13,312 nucleotides of DNA, taken from contig JAPFFX010000322.1 in NCBI GenBank assembly GCA_026645375.1, forward strand, positions 1 through 13,312, in the 5' to 3' direction. The notes under the pieces are model-generated. The model saw only the letters and a list, made by a program, of their open reading frames with translations, made no database searches and had not been told where the DNA came from. Both the position numbers and the translations under genes were made by a program. Source of the DNA: Citricoccus sp. WCRC_4. GTDB taxonomy: Bacteria; Actinomycetota; Actinomycetes; Actinomycetales; Micrococcaceae. Shown piece after piece: positions 1 to 6,662 of the stretch; positions within the stretch are counted from its first letter, which is position 1; every line of letters starts with the position of its first letter.

Positions 1-51
1 CCGGTCCAGGTCCTGTTTCGTGGTCGGCATCCGCGCGTACCCAAGATCCAT
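1..51 (-). CDS. Serine recombinase (resolvase/invertase family), N-terminal fragment cut by window edge
   Basis: The minus strand from an ATG at 51 reads M-D-L-G-Y-A-R-M-P-T-T-K-Q-D-L-D-R and runs in frame off the left edge. The pattern GYAR-x-x-T-T-x-Q-x-L-D-R is the first beta strand and nucleophile region of Tn3-type resolvases and invertases (typical form GYARVSTxxQ). These enzymes cut and rejoin DNA at res or inversion sites using an N-terminal serine. Here the serine of the usual ARVS motif is replaced by proline (residue 9), so the fragment may belong to an inactive or divergent recombinase. Only 17 codons are visible, so the family call rests on this motif alone. No clear ribosome binding site precedes the ATG. 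An imperfect palindrome lies 10-31 bases upstream (61-82), where a resolvase subsite would be expected. Confidence 0.55.
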   Translation of the reverse strand, partial: MDLGYARMPTTKQDLDR

Positions 52-60
52 GGCCACACC

Positions 61-82
61 GTACCGAAAGTCAGTTTCGTAC
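61..82. promoter_or_regulatory. Imperfect inverted repeat upstream of recombinase gene (possible res subsite/operator)
   Basis: GTAcCGAAA - GTCAG - TTTCGTAC pairs over 8 bp with one bulged C. It sits 10 bases upstream of the putative recombinase ATG. In Tn3-family elements the resolvase binds dyads adjacent to its own start codon, so a recombinase-binding site is plausible. No second or third subsite with the same sequence was recognised. Confidence 0.3.
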
Positions 83-165
83 GTCCGGGCCGGGATGTCG
101 TTTTGGGCTTAGTTCTGGAACACAAATACATGGCGTGTCGCCGTTCCGGAGACTTCCTGCCGGAA

Positions 166-193
166 GTGTCCCAGTTCTAAGGAACTGGGACAC
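166..193. repeat. 28-bp perfect inverted repeat (12-bp arms, 4-base loop)
   Basis: GTGTCCCAGTTC, loop TAAG, then GAACTGGGACAC: the 12-bp arms are perfectly complementary. A second smaller dyad (ACTTCC-tgcc-GGAAGT) overlaps its left side at about 153-168. There is no T-run on either strand, and no gene end lies just upstream on either strand, so a simple terminator is not the best reading. Being about 115 bases upstream of a recombinase gene, it could be part of a recombination site or a mobile-element end. The structure is certain; the role is not. Confidence 0.6.
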
Positions 194-807
194 CGCGAGA
201 ACTTGGACGCGACCCCAAACAGTGCTCGAGACACTCGTGCGACCCCACGGCGGACAAGGCCGCGGAAGTCGCTGTAGGCAGTCACATCGTGGCGGTCGCC
301 GGTAGGCTGATCCGACTCCCACCCCGCTCGAAAGGCCTCCGTGCCCCCTGAAACGTTGTTCATTGACCCGTTCGTCGAACCGGCCCCTCTGGGCAGTCCG
401 GCACCCCCGGAATCAGTTGCCCCCCAGGCTGTGTTTGCCGCGCCTCCGGCACCGGAAGGCTTTGACGACGAGCCGTGGACGGAACCGGACATCCCGTTCC
501 GTCCGACACTGTCGGGGGAGCAGTCATCCAGTAGACAGCGCGCCGGGCAGCGCGCCAACCGTGAGGGCCGAACCGGTGGACGGGACAACGGCCGCAGCCG
601 GCGGGCCCACTAGCTCGAGGACGCTGTCCAGACGGTAGTGCCCGCCCAGGGGGTGCACCGAGGCCTTGCCCTGGTGGCCGCCGACGGCGGACAGTGGGGG
701 ATCGCCCACCATTACTGCCCGGCACGGCCCGCAGCGATTCGGCCGGTCGAGGGGCGCTCAGCTCTGGGTGTCTGAGCCCGCTGGCAGGATGGGCCCAGGA
801 GGCAGCC
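194..807. other. Gene-poor stretch between recombinase region and hypothetical gene
   Basis: No recognisable protein family is visible on either strand. It holds a 9-base direct repeat GCGACCCCA (209-217 and 239-247) near a small dyad AGTG-N7-CACT, a weak GTG-initiated reading frame at 341-613, and a minus-strand frame at 524-712 with very G/C-rich third positions but no ribosome binding site. The minus frame could be a short gene remnant (it contains ASVHPLGGHYRLDSVLEL, which I do not recognise). Overall this looks like spacer or decayed DNA at the edge of an accessory region. Confidence 0.45.
341..613 (+). CDS. Possible small proline-rich hypothetical protein
   Basis: A GTG start is preceded by GAAAGG at 330-335 (5-base spacing) and opens a 90-codon frame. 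The product is rich in Pro, Ala and Glu in its first 60 residues (acidic stretch around EGFDDEPWTEPDIPF) and ends in an Arg-rich basic tail (residues about 62-90). There are no known domains, signal peptide or membrane segments. Codon use includes AGA, TCA, ACA and several GAA/GTT codons and is less G/C-biased than the catabolic genes. It overlaps an equally plausible minus-strand frame at 524-712, so this may be a spurious frame. Confidence 0.25.
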   Translation: MPPETLFIDPFVEPAPLGSPAPPESVAPQAVFAAPPAPEGFDDEPWTEPDIPFRPTLSGEQSSSRQRAGQRANREGRTGGRDNGRSRRAH

Positions 808-1251
808 ATGGACTTTCCCGAGACCGACTCCGAGGGGGCGCCCCGGATCACCGCCGATCAGGTCATCCGTGGGGATGTCTGCCGCTACCTGGAGGTCTGC
901 GATGACGGGACCGTGCACACCAGCAAGGACCTCACCGCGCACCGTAAGGACCAGGGTGACTGGTGGGACCGGCACCTGAACCCGATCACCGACCGGGTCA
1001 GTGGCCGGGTCGCCACCTACCTGGTGGTCCCGCGCCGGCAGGATCCGCCGACCGCGCGGCTGGTGTTCGCCCTGGACGTGGCCGGCACCCGCTACACCGG
1101 GGACGGCAAAGGCTGGCTGATGGCCGAGCTCGAACCCGGACGGTACACGGCTGTCGGCGAGGCCCCGGTGCCGGGCCGTGTGGAATGTCCGGCCTCGGAG
1201 ATCCTCGCCTGGGACGAGGCCGAAGCCGTCACCCGGCGCAGCCAGCACTAG
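808..1251 (+). CDS. Hypothetical protein, 147 aa
   Basis: The ATG at 808 is chosen over the upstream in-frame ATG at 694 because AGGAGG (797-802) sits five bases before it and because the codon bias becomes strongly coding from there. The protein is soluble-looking and acidic, with no signal peptide or membrane helix. Visible features are DVCRYLEVCDDGTVHTSKD (about 24-42), a Trp-containing segment GDWWDRHLNP, a predicted beta-rich middle (VATYLVVPRR, ARLVFALDVAGTRYTGDG) and a C-terminal AWDEAEAVTRR. I do not recognise a family. It stands alone, followed by a weak stem-loop and 240 bases before the catabolic operon. It may be accessory-element cargo belonging with the recombinase side rather than with the aromatic genes. 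Confidence 0.6.
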   Translation: MDFPETDSEGAPRITADQVIRGDVCRYLEVCDDGTVHTSKDLTAHRKDQGDWWDRHLNPITDRVSGRVATYLVVPRRQDPPTARLVFALDVAGTRYTGDGKGWLMAELEPGRYTAVGEAPVPGRVECPASEILAWDEAEAVTRRSQH

Positions 1252-1259
1252 ACCGTCTC

Positions 1260-1287
1260 ACACCGCGCCCCGTTGACGGTTTGGTGT
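1260..1287 (+). terminator. Weak stem-loop after the hypothetical gene
   Basis: ACACC-gcgcc-CCGT-TG-ACGG-ttt-GGTGT forms two stacked short stems starting 9 bases after the stop at 1251. There is no U-tract. It may terminate the 808-1251 transcript; alternatively the segment TTGACGGTTTGGTGTAAGAG could be a remnant of an insertion-sequence end. Confidence 0.3.
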
Positions 1288-1380
1288 AAGAGAAGGCATA
1301 CCCGCCCTGACACCCTATGGCCTCGCAGGCGTGCCGAGACTGTGGCGATTGACGTCCTTCACCGCTGACGCACGGTCAGT

Positions 1381-1403
1381 CGATGTTCACTGGGCGAACA
1401 TCG
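1381..1403. promoter_or_regulatory. Palindromic operator A1 upstream of the hydroxyquinol operon
   Basis: CGATGTTC-N7-GAACATCG is a perfect 8-bp-arm palindrome 90 bases before the monooxygenase start. It matches the site at 6488-6510 at 18 of 23 positions, with both outer arms identical. The two copies head two separate aromatic-catabolism transcription units, so this is probably the operator of a pathway-specific regulator. The IclR proteins at 8307-9089 and 11160-11969 are the candidates; neither assignment is shown by sequence. Confidence 0.68.
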
Positions 1404-1412
1404 GCGCCAGAG

Positions 1413-1428
1413 CGTGATCTGACTCACG
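1413..1428. promoter_or_regulatory. CRP/GlxR-like site in the hydroxyquinol operon promoter
   Basis: CGTGA-TCTGAC-TCACG is a palindrome of the CRP/GlxR form (consensus TGTGA-N6-TCACA). Its centre is 28.5 bases downstream of the centre of operator A1, exactly the spacing seen at the second promoter (6488-6535). It probably gives global carbon (cAMP-linked) control over the pathway. No convincing -35/-10 pair could be fixed around it. Confidence 0.5.
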
Positions 1429-1492
1429 GAGCATGGTGGTTAGTCGGCGACTGATCAAGTCGTCGGAACCACCGAAGCCGAGAGGGCCAGCC

Positions 1493-2704
1493 ATGTCTCA
1501 TCATGAGAACTCCCGACCAATCAGAGTTGCCATCGCCGGAGGAGGGATTGGCGGGCTGTCCGCCGCCGTCTTCCTGCTGCAGCAGGGCCATGACGTCATG
1601 GTCTTCGAGCAGGCTCCCGAACTCACGGAGGTCGGTGCCGGACTGGTCATGGCCCCGAACGCGGTTCGCCTCCTGCGCCGCATGGGGGCGCTGGATCGTT
1701 TCACCTCGACGGCCGTCCAGTTGGAGCAGGGATGGGAGTTTCGTCGTTGGGAGGACGGGACGGTGCTGTCCGTGGAGGATCTCGGCGCGCGCTGCCAGGA
1801 ACTCTATGGTGAGCAGACCTATGTCTCTCATCGCGCGGACCTGTTGGAGGCGATCCGCTCCCTGGTCCCCGCGGACCGGCTGCGGCTGGGCAGCCGCGTT
1901 GCGGCCGTCGCGCAGGACGAGAACGGTGTGTCGCTGACGCTGGATGACGGCACCACGCACACGGCCGAGGTACTCATCGGGGCCGACGGTGTGCATTCCG
2001 TCGTCCGCCAGCACCTGGTCGGGGCTGCGCCGGCGGAGTACTCCGGGATGTCGGCCTTCCGTTCCTTGGTCCCCGCCGAGAAGGCGCCTGAGTTCGCCAG
2101 GCGCCCGTCCCAGACGCTCTGGATCGGGCCGGACCACCATCTGGTGCACTATCCGGTCTCGTCCGGCAAGTACATCAATCTGGTGGCCTTTGCGCCGGCC
2201 GGGGACTACACGCGGGAGTCGTGGACCGCCACGGTGGACCTGGATGAATTCCAGGCCGAGTTCCGCGGTTGGGACCCACGGTTGCAGGAGCTGATTGCCC
2301 AGGCTGAGCGCCCCGGACGCTGGGCCCTGCTGGACCGGGCCCCGCTGAAGCAGTGGTCTTATGGCCGCATCACCCTCATGGGGGACGCGGCACACCCAAT
2401 GTTCCCCTTCTTCGCCCAGGGGGCGGCACAGTCCATCGAGGACGCGGCCGTGCTGGCCGACTCCATCTCCCGGCACGCCGAGGATTTGGAGACGGCGCTG
2501 GTTGAGTACCAGGACCGCCGCATCGAACGGGCCACGCAGCTCCAAGTGGCCAGCCATGCGCGCAAGGACATCAACCACCTGCCGGACGGACCTGCGCAGC
2601 AGGCCCGCGACGCCGAACTGGCCGATGGGGACCCGCTGGTCAAGGCCAGCTGGATCTACTCCTACGACCCCGCCAATGATCTCGAAACGAGCGTGACAGC
2701 ATGA
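1493..2704 (+). CDS. FAD-dependent aromatic-ring monooxygenase (salicylate hydroxylase / 6-hydroxynicotinate 3-monooxygenase-like)
   Basis: A 403-residue group A flavoprotein monooxygenase. The N-terminal GGGIGG (16-21) with Glu39 at the end of beta-2 binds the FAD ADP part, GADGVHSVVR (163-172) is the DG motif, and GDAAHPMFPFFAQGAAQSIEDA (from 297) is the GD motif with the product-side loop of the salicylate/hydroxynicotinate hydroxylase branch. These cytosolic enzymes use NAD(P)H and O2 to hydroxylate phenolic acids, often with loss of the carboxylate. Because the next genes consume hydroxyquinol, it most likely makes hydroxyquinol, for example from a dihydroxybenzoate; the exact substrate is inference. 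The ATG at 1493 is preferred over 1433 because GAGAGGG (1480-1486) precedes it and the flavin motif follows at normal distance. Its stop overlaps the next start (ATGA at 2701), so translation is coupled. Confidence 0.9.
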   Translation: MSHHENSRPIRVAIAGGGIGGLSAAVFLLQQGHDVMVFEQAPELTEVGAGLVMAPNAVRLLRRMGALDRFTSTAVQLEQGWEFRRWEDGTVLSVEDLGARCQELYGEQTYVSHRADLLEAIRSLVPADRLRLGSRVAAVAQDENGVSLTLDDGTTHTAEVLIGADGVHSVVRQHLVGAAPAEYSGMSAFRSLVPAEKAPEFARRPSQTLWIGPDHHLVHYPVSSGKYINLVAFAPAGDYTRESWTATVDLDEFQAEFRGWDPRLQELIAQAERPGRWALLDRAPLKQWSYGRITLMGDAAHPMFPFFAQGAAQSIEDAAVLADSISRHAEDLETALVEYQDRRIERATQLQVASHARKDINHLPDGPAQQARDAELADGDPLVKASWIYSYDPANDLETSVTA

Positions 2705-3816
2705 CAACCTTCGAACACATCACCCTAGGACAGCGCGTGCTATTCGGCGCGGGACGGTCCGCTCAGAACGTGGCCGCGGAGGTGTCCCGGTTGGGCGCCT
2801 CGCGTGTCATGGTGATCGCCGCCGAGTTCGAACGGCCCATGGCCGAGACCGCCACCGGACAGATCGGCCCGGCGCTGTGGTGGGACGAGGTCATCATGCA
2901 CGTGCCGGTGGAGGTGGCCGAACGAGCCCGCGCCGCCGCCGAGGAGGAGAGCATCGACCTGCTGGTGTGCGTGGGAGGGGGCTCGACCACCGGCCTGGCC
3001 AAGGCCATCGCCCTGACCACGGGGATCCCCATCGTGGCGGTGCCGACCACCTATGCCGGCTCCGAGGCCACCAACGTGTGGGGGATGACCGAGGACCGGA
3101 CCAAGACCACCGGCATCGACGACAAGGTCCTGCCGGTCACCGTGGTCTACGACGCGGAGTTCACCCGCTCCCTGCCGGTCGAGCTGAGCGTGTCCTCCGG
3201 GCTCAACGCCCTGGCGCACTGCATCGACTCGCTCTGGGCGCCGCGGGCAGACCCGATCAACCAGGCCCTGGCCCTGGAAGGGTCTCGGGCCCTGGCCGCC
3301 GGTCTGGCCGGGGTGACCGCGGACCCGCAGGACATGACCGCCCGAGAGGAGACCCTGCACGGGGCCTACCTGGCGGCGATGTCCTTCGCCTCGGCCGGGT
3401 CCGGGCTGCACCACAAGATCTGTCACGTCCTGGGCGGCACCTTCAACCTCCCGCACGCCCAGACCCACGCCACCGTACTGCCCTACGTGCTGGCCTTCAA
3501 CGCCCCCGCGGTCCCGGAGCTGGCCCAGCGGCTGGCCATCGCCCTGGGACGGCCCGACACCGGGGGACAGGATCCCGCCCGGGCGGCCGTGGAGGCACTG
3601 AACACGCTGCGCCACACACTGGGCGCCCCCACGGCGCTGGCCGATTGCGGCTTCACCGCCGAGGGCATCCCCGAGGCAGTGGAGCGAGTGCTCAAGGCGG
3701 CTCCGGCCTCCAACCCGGTCACCGCAACCGAGGAGAACATCACCGACCTGCTCACCGCGGCGCTCGAGGGCACCACCCCGACCCCCGGCCTCGCCGTCCC
3801 GGCGCAATCCCGCTGA
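2701..3816 (+). CDS. macA: Maleylacetate reductase
   Basis: A 371-residue iron-type (group III) alcohol dehydrogenase of the maleylacetate reductase branch, which reduces maleylacetate to 3-oxoadipate with NAD(P)H, the last peripheral step before the 3-oxoadipate pathway. Visible motifs are VGGGST (91-96) for the dinucleotide, AVPTTYAGSEAT (113-124), GLNALAHCID (167-176), GLHHKICHVLGGTFNLPHAQTHA (from 235) with the clustered histidines of the metal/active site, and normal family length. As in other maleylacetate reductases, an Asn (169) takes the place of the Asp metal ligand of classical Fe-ADHs. It starts inside the monooxygenase stop codon and is followed 23 bases later by the dioxygenase, so these three genes form one operon. 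Confidence 0.93.
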   Translation: MTTFEHITLGQRVLFGAGRSAQNVAAEVSRLGASRVMVIAAEFERPMAETATGQIGPALWWDEVIMHVPVEVAERARAAAEEESIDLLVCVGGGSTTGLAKAIALTTGIPIVAVPTTYAGSEATNVWGMTEDRTKTTGIDDKVLPVTVVYDAEFTRSLPVELSVSSGLNALAHCIDSLWAPRADPINQALALEGSRALAAGLAGVTADPQDMTAREETLHGAYLAAMSFASAGSGLHHKICHVLGGTFNLPHAQTHATVLPYVLAFNAPAVPELAQRLAIALGRPDTGGQDPARAAVEALNTLRHTLGAPTALADCGFTAEGIPEAVERVLKAAPASNPVTATEENITDLLTAALEGTTPTPGLAVPAQSR

Positions 3817-3839
3817 GCCGACGCCCTTAGGAGACCACC

Positions 3840-4748
3840 ATGACCGAGATCCAGAACACCGAATCGACGATCCCCACCGAGCAGAGCCAGGTGGAGGAGA
3901 CCCTGACCGCGAACGTGCTGCGCTCGTTCGAGGACTGCCAGGACCCGCGCCTGAAGCAACTCATGCAGGGCCTGGTCAAGCACCTGCACGCCTTCATCCG
4001 CGACGTGCGGCTGACCGAAGAAGAATGGAACAAGGCGATCGAGTTCCTTACCGCGGTCGGGCACATCACCGATGACCGCCGCCAGGAGTTCATCTTGCTC
4101 TCGGACGTACTGGGTGCCTCGATGCAGACCATCAACGTCAACAACGCCGCCTACAAGGACGCCACCGAGGCCACCGTATTCGGTCCCTTCTTCGTGGACG
4201 ACGCCCCGGAGATCCCGATCGGCGGGGATATCGCCGGCGGGGCCCCCGGCCAGCCCTGCTGGGTGGAGGGCACCGTCACCGATACCGACGGCAACCCCGT
4301 CCCGAACGCCCGGATCGAGGTCTGGGAGGCCGACGAGGACGGGTTCTACGACGTGCAGTACACCGACGACCGGGTCGCGGGCCGCGCCCACCTGTTCTCC
4401 GACCAGGACGGGCAGTACTCCTTCTGGGGGTTGACCCCGACCCCGTACCCGATCCCGCATGACGGGCCGGTGGGCCAGCTGCTCGAGGCCACCGGACGGT
4501 CCCCGATGCGGGCCTCGCACCTGCACTTCATGGTCACCGCCCCCGAGTGCCGCACCCTGGTTACCCACATCTTCGTCACCGGCGATGAACTGCTGAAGTA
4601 CGACACCGTGTTCGGGGTCAAGCAGTCCCTGGTCAAGGACTTCGTGGAGCAACCCGCCGGCACCCCTACCCCGGACGGCCGCGCCCTCGGAGATGCGACC
4701 TGGGCCAAGGCACGCTTCGACATCGTCCTCGCTCCCGCCGGGACCTAA
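3840..4748 (+). CDS. chqB: Hydroxyquinol 1,2-dioxygenase (intradiol)
   Basis: A 302-residue intradiol ring-cleavage dioxygenase that converts hydroxyquinol (1,2,4-trihydroxybenzene) and O2 to maleylacetate using non-haem Fe(III). The N-terminal helical dimerisation domain (about 20-105, including DPRLKQLMQGLVKHLHAF) leads into the beta-sandwich catalytic domain (about 115-300). The four iron ligands are visible as Tyr170 (in DGFYDVQ), Tyr203 (TPYPIPHDGPVG), His227 and His229 (ASHLHF); their spacing (33, 24, 2) equals that of the Nocardioides simplex enzyme. The motif YPIPHDGPVG favours hydroxyquinol over catechol dioxygenase. AGGAG (3829-3833) lies six bases before the ATG. Its position directly after maleylacetate reductase supports the assignment. 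Confidence 0.94.
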   Translation: MTEIQNTESTIPTEQSQVEETLTANVLRSFEDCQDPRLKQLMQGLVKHLHAFIRDVRLTEEEWNKAIEFLTAVGHITDDRRQEFILLSDVLGASMQTINVNNAAYKDATEATVFGPFFVDDAPEIPIGGDIAGGAPGQPCWVEGTVTDTDGNPVPNARIEVWEADEDGFYDVQYTDDRVAGRAHLFSDQDGQYSFWGLTPTPYPIPHDGPVGQLLEATGRSPMRASHLHFMVTAPECRTLVTHIFVTGDELLKYDTVFGVKQSLVKDFVEQPAGTPTPDGRALGDATWAKARFDIVLAPAGT

Positions 4749-4800
4749 CCCGCCGCGCGAGCGAAACCCCTACCCTCCAACACCGAGCAGGAGAACAGCC

Positions 4801-4983
4801 ATGACCCCTCCCCGGCAGCCGGCGGCCCCTGTGGCCCGCGCCGATACCGACCCCGTGCCCCACTACCCCTGCCTGAGGGAACCATGGGACCCCACCCACG
4901 GTTCCTTCAACACCACGCCCTGGTCCGGGCTGGCATGGGAGCCGAACACCCACACCCCACCCCACCAGGCCGGTGCCCGATGA
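4801..4983 (+). CDS. Unknown 60-residue protein inside the hydroxyquinol operon
   Basis: The ATG at 4801 follows AGGAG (4790-4794) with six-base spacing, 52 bases after the dioxygenase stop, and the TGA (4981-4983) overlaps the transporter ATG (4980-4982). Strong start, operon position and ATGA coupling argue that it is translated. The product is rich in Pro and Trp with few hydrophobic runs: an Ala/Pro-rich start, then DTDPVPHYPCLREPWDPTHG, then SFNTTPWSGLAWEPNTH. It has no membrane helix, signal peptide or known domain. It could be a small partner of the transporter or of an enzyme, or serve mainly to couple translation to the transporter gene, which has no good ribosome binding site of its own. 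Confidence 0.62.
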   Translation: MTPPRQPAAPVARADTDPVPHYPCLREPWDPTHGSFNTTPWSGLAWEPNTHTPPHQAGAR

Positions 4984-6371
4984 GCAGCCGGCACTCCCTC
5001 CCTGCGCCAGGAGATGAGCGAGACGTGAACCGGACGTCGACGCCGGTGACCACCCGGACCCGGGCATGGGTTCCTCTGCTGTGCTGGTTGGCCATCGTGT
5101 TGGATGGGTTCGACGCGGTGGTGCTCGGCGCCGTCCTGCCCTCACTGATCGATGACCCGAACATCGCGGTGACCGCCGCCTCGGGCACTTGGATCGCCTC
5201 CGCGGGCCTATTCGGCATGATGCTGGGGGCGATGGCCATGGGCACCTTCACGGACCGCTTTGGCCGGCGCAACCTCATGATGGGCTCGGTCCTCATCTTC
5301 TCCCTGTTCACTGCCGCCTGCGCGATGGCCACGGACCCGACCACCCTGGGGATCCTGCGCTTCCTGGCCGGTGTCGGCCTGGGCGGTTGCCTACCTACGG
5401 CCATCGCCACGGTGACGGAGTTCTCGGACCGCCGTCGAGGTGCCCACGCCGTGACCCTGCTGATGACCGGCTATCACGTCGGCGCCGTGCTGACGGCGTT
5501 ACTGGGCATCGGGATCCTGACGGCGACCGGTGGGAACTGGCAGCTGATGTTCGTCATCGGCGCTCTGCCCGCCGCGATTCTGCTTCCGCTGATGTGGAAG
5601 TTCATGCCGGAATCCCCGGCACTGCTCCTGGACCAGGGCAAACCCGAACAAGCCCGTCGCATCGCTGACGAGTACGGTGTCGAACTGAGCGAGCAGGCCC
5701 GGCACAATGCCTCGGAGCCTCAGAGACCGCAGGGCGCAGTCAGGGCCCTGTTCGCGCCCCAGTACCGGTGGACCACGCCGCTGGTCTGGGTTGCGGCCTT
5801 CATGGGCTTACTGCTGGTCTACGGCCTCAACACCTGGCTGCCCCAAATCATGCGGGCGGCGGACTTCGACCTCGGCAACGCCCTGGCCCTGCTGATGGTC
5901 CTGAACCTCGGCGCTGTCGCGGGCCTGCTGTTCGCCGGTCGCATCGCCGACGCGATCACCCCCCGAAAGGCGGCCTGCCTCTGGTTCTTCGGCTCGGCGA
6001 TCATGCTGGGGGCGCTGGCCATCAAACTTCCCCTGATCGGGACCTACGTGTTGGTGTTCATCACCGGGGTGTTCGTCTTCTCCGCCCAGAACCTCGTCAA
6101 CGCCTTCGTGGCCACCCACCATCCGGCATCGCTGCGCGGCACGGCACTGGGCCTGGCCCTGGGTGTGGGTCGGCTCGGGGCCATCAGCGGACCCATCATC
6201 GGCGGCACCCTGGTCGCCGCGGGAATCGCCTACCCCTGGGGCTTCTACGCCTTCGCCGGGGTAGGCCTCCTCGGCACCGTGGCCATGGTCTTGATCGGCG
6301 CCGTCCTCAAAGCACAAGGCCGTTCCAACCGCGACCGAGCGCCGGTGGACGAAGCGCTGACCAACGCCTGA
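4980..6371 (+). CDS. MFS aromatic acid:H+ symporter (AAHS family, PcaK/BenK-like)
   Basis: A 463-residue inner-membrane transporter with about 12 hydrophobic segments. AAHS hallmarks are DGFDAVVLGAVLPSL (42-56) in helix 1, the loop 2-3 motif GTFTDRFGRRN (88-98), RFLAGVGLGGCLPTA in helix 4 and GRIADAITPRKA in the central loop 8-9 motif. Family members import protocatechuate, 4-hydroxybenzoate, benzoate or gentisate by proton symport. Placed last in the hydroxyquinol operon, it probably imports the aromatic acid hydroxylated by the flavoprotein. The ATG at 4980 is chosen because it overlaps the upstream stop as ATGA; the 30-residue hydrophilic N-terminus is somewhat long, so an internal start cannot be excluded. 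Confidence 0.9.
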   Translation: MSSRHSLPAPGDERDVNRTSTPVTTRTRAWVPLLCWLAIVLDGFDAVVLGAVLPSLIDDPNIAVTAASGTWIASAGLFGMMLGAMAMGTFTDRFGRRNLMMGSVLIFSLFTAACAMATDPTTLGILRFLAGVGLGGCLPTAIATVTEFSDRRRGAHAVTLLMTGYHVGAVLTALLGIGILTATGGNWQLMFVIGALPAAILLPLMWKFMPESPALLLDQGKPEQARRIADEYGVELSEQARHNASEPQRPQGAVRALFAPQYRWTTPLVWVAAFMGLLLVYGLNTWLPQIMRAADFDLGNALALLMVLNLGAVAGLLFAGRIADAITPRKAACLWFFGSAIMLGALAIKLPLIGTYVLVFITGVFVFSAQNLVNAFVATHHPASLRGTALGLALGVGRLGAISGPIIGGTLVAAGIAYPWGFYAFAGVGLLGTVAMVLIGAVLKAQGRSNRDRAPVDEALTNA

Positions 6372-6383
6372 CCAAGGCCGACA

Positions 6384-6446
6384 GCAGGGCCCCGGACCGG
6401 GGCGGGTCCACGGAAGATTCCGCGGCCTGCCGGCCCGGGGCCCTGC
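6384..6446 (+). terminator. Large stem-loop ending the hydroxyquinol operon
   Basis: GCAGGGCCCCGG (6384-6395) pairs perfectly with CCGGGGCCCTGC (6435-6446). The 39-base loop contains a nested CGGAA-GA-TTCCG hairpin. It begins 12 bases after the transporter stop. There is no U-tract, as is common for actinobacterial terminators. Confidence 0.6.
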
Positions 6447-6487
6447 CGTCTCTGACGCCCCAAGTACCCGTGGGTCGGGTGGGACCC

Positions 6488-6510
6488 GGATGTTCACTCA
6501 CTGAACATCG
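6488..6510. promoter_or_regulatory. Palindromic operator A2 upstream of the MHS transporter
   Basis: Within this stretch GATGTTCA-CTCAC-TGAACATC (6489-6509) is a perfect 8-bp-arm palindrome, the closest copy of the site at 1381-1403 (shared GATGTTCACT and GAACATCG). It lies about 150 bases before the transporter start. The repeat predicts co-regulation of this gene with the hydroxyquinol operon. Confidence 0.68.
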
Positions 6511-6519
6511 CCCACCGAC

Positions 6520-6535
6520 TGTGAGGCGCCTCACG
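6520..6535. promoter_or_regulatory. CRP/GlxR-like site in the MHS transporter promoter
   Basis: TGTGA-GGCGCC-TCACG matches the CRP/GlxR consensus TGTGA-N6-TCACA except for the last base. Its centre is 28.5 bases after the centre of operator A2. Both promoters also share CTCACGnAnCATGGT across and after this site. Confidence 0.55.
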
Positions 6536-6662
6536 AATCATGGTCAGTGATCGATGACCTGCCCGGCCCCGGCTTTCCACCGTCTCTTTAGAAGCCAGGC
6601 CGGCCTCCGCAGCGTCGTTCCCCCTTCAGTTGCCGATCCCGGCAAGGAGCAAAGGACATCCC

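Noticed and set aside
524..712. Minus-strand 62-codon frame with very G/C-rich third positions
   Set aside because: No ribosome binding site, no recognisable family, and it overlaps another weak frame; mentioned only as a possible remnant within the gene-poor stretch.
1252..1330. Possible insertion-sequence end (TTGACGGTTTGGTGTAAGAG region)
   Set aside because: It resembles sequence I associate with IS256-type elements in actinobacteria, but no transposase, matching inverted repeat or target duplication is visible in the window.
2740..3807. Long minus-strand open frame opposite maleylacetate reductase
   Set aside because: A Gly/Arg/His-rich shadow caused by high GC content; the plus strand encodes a clear enzyme.
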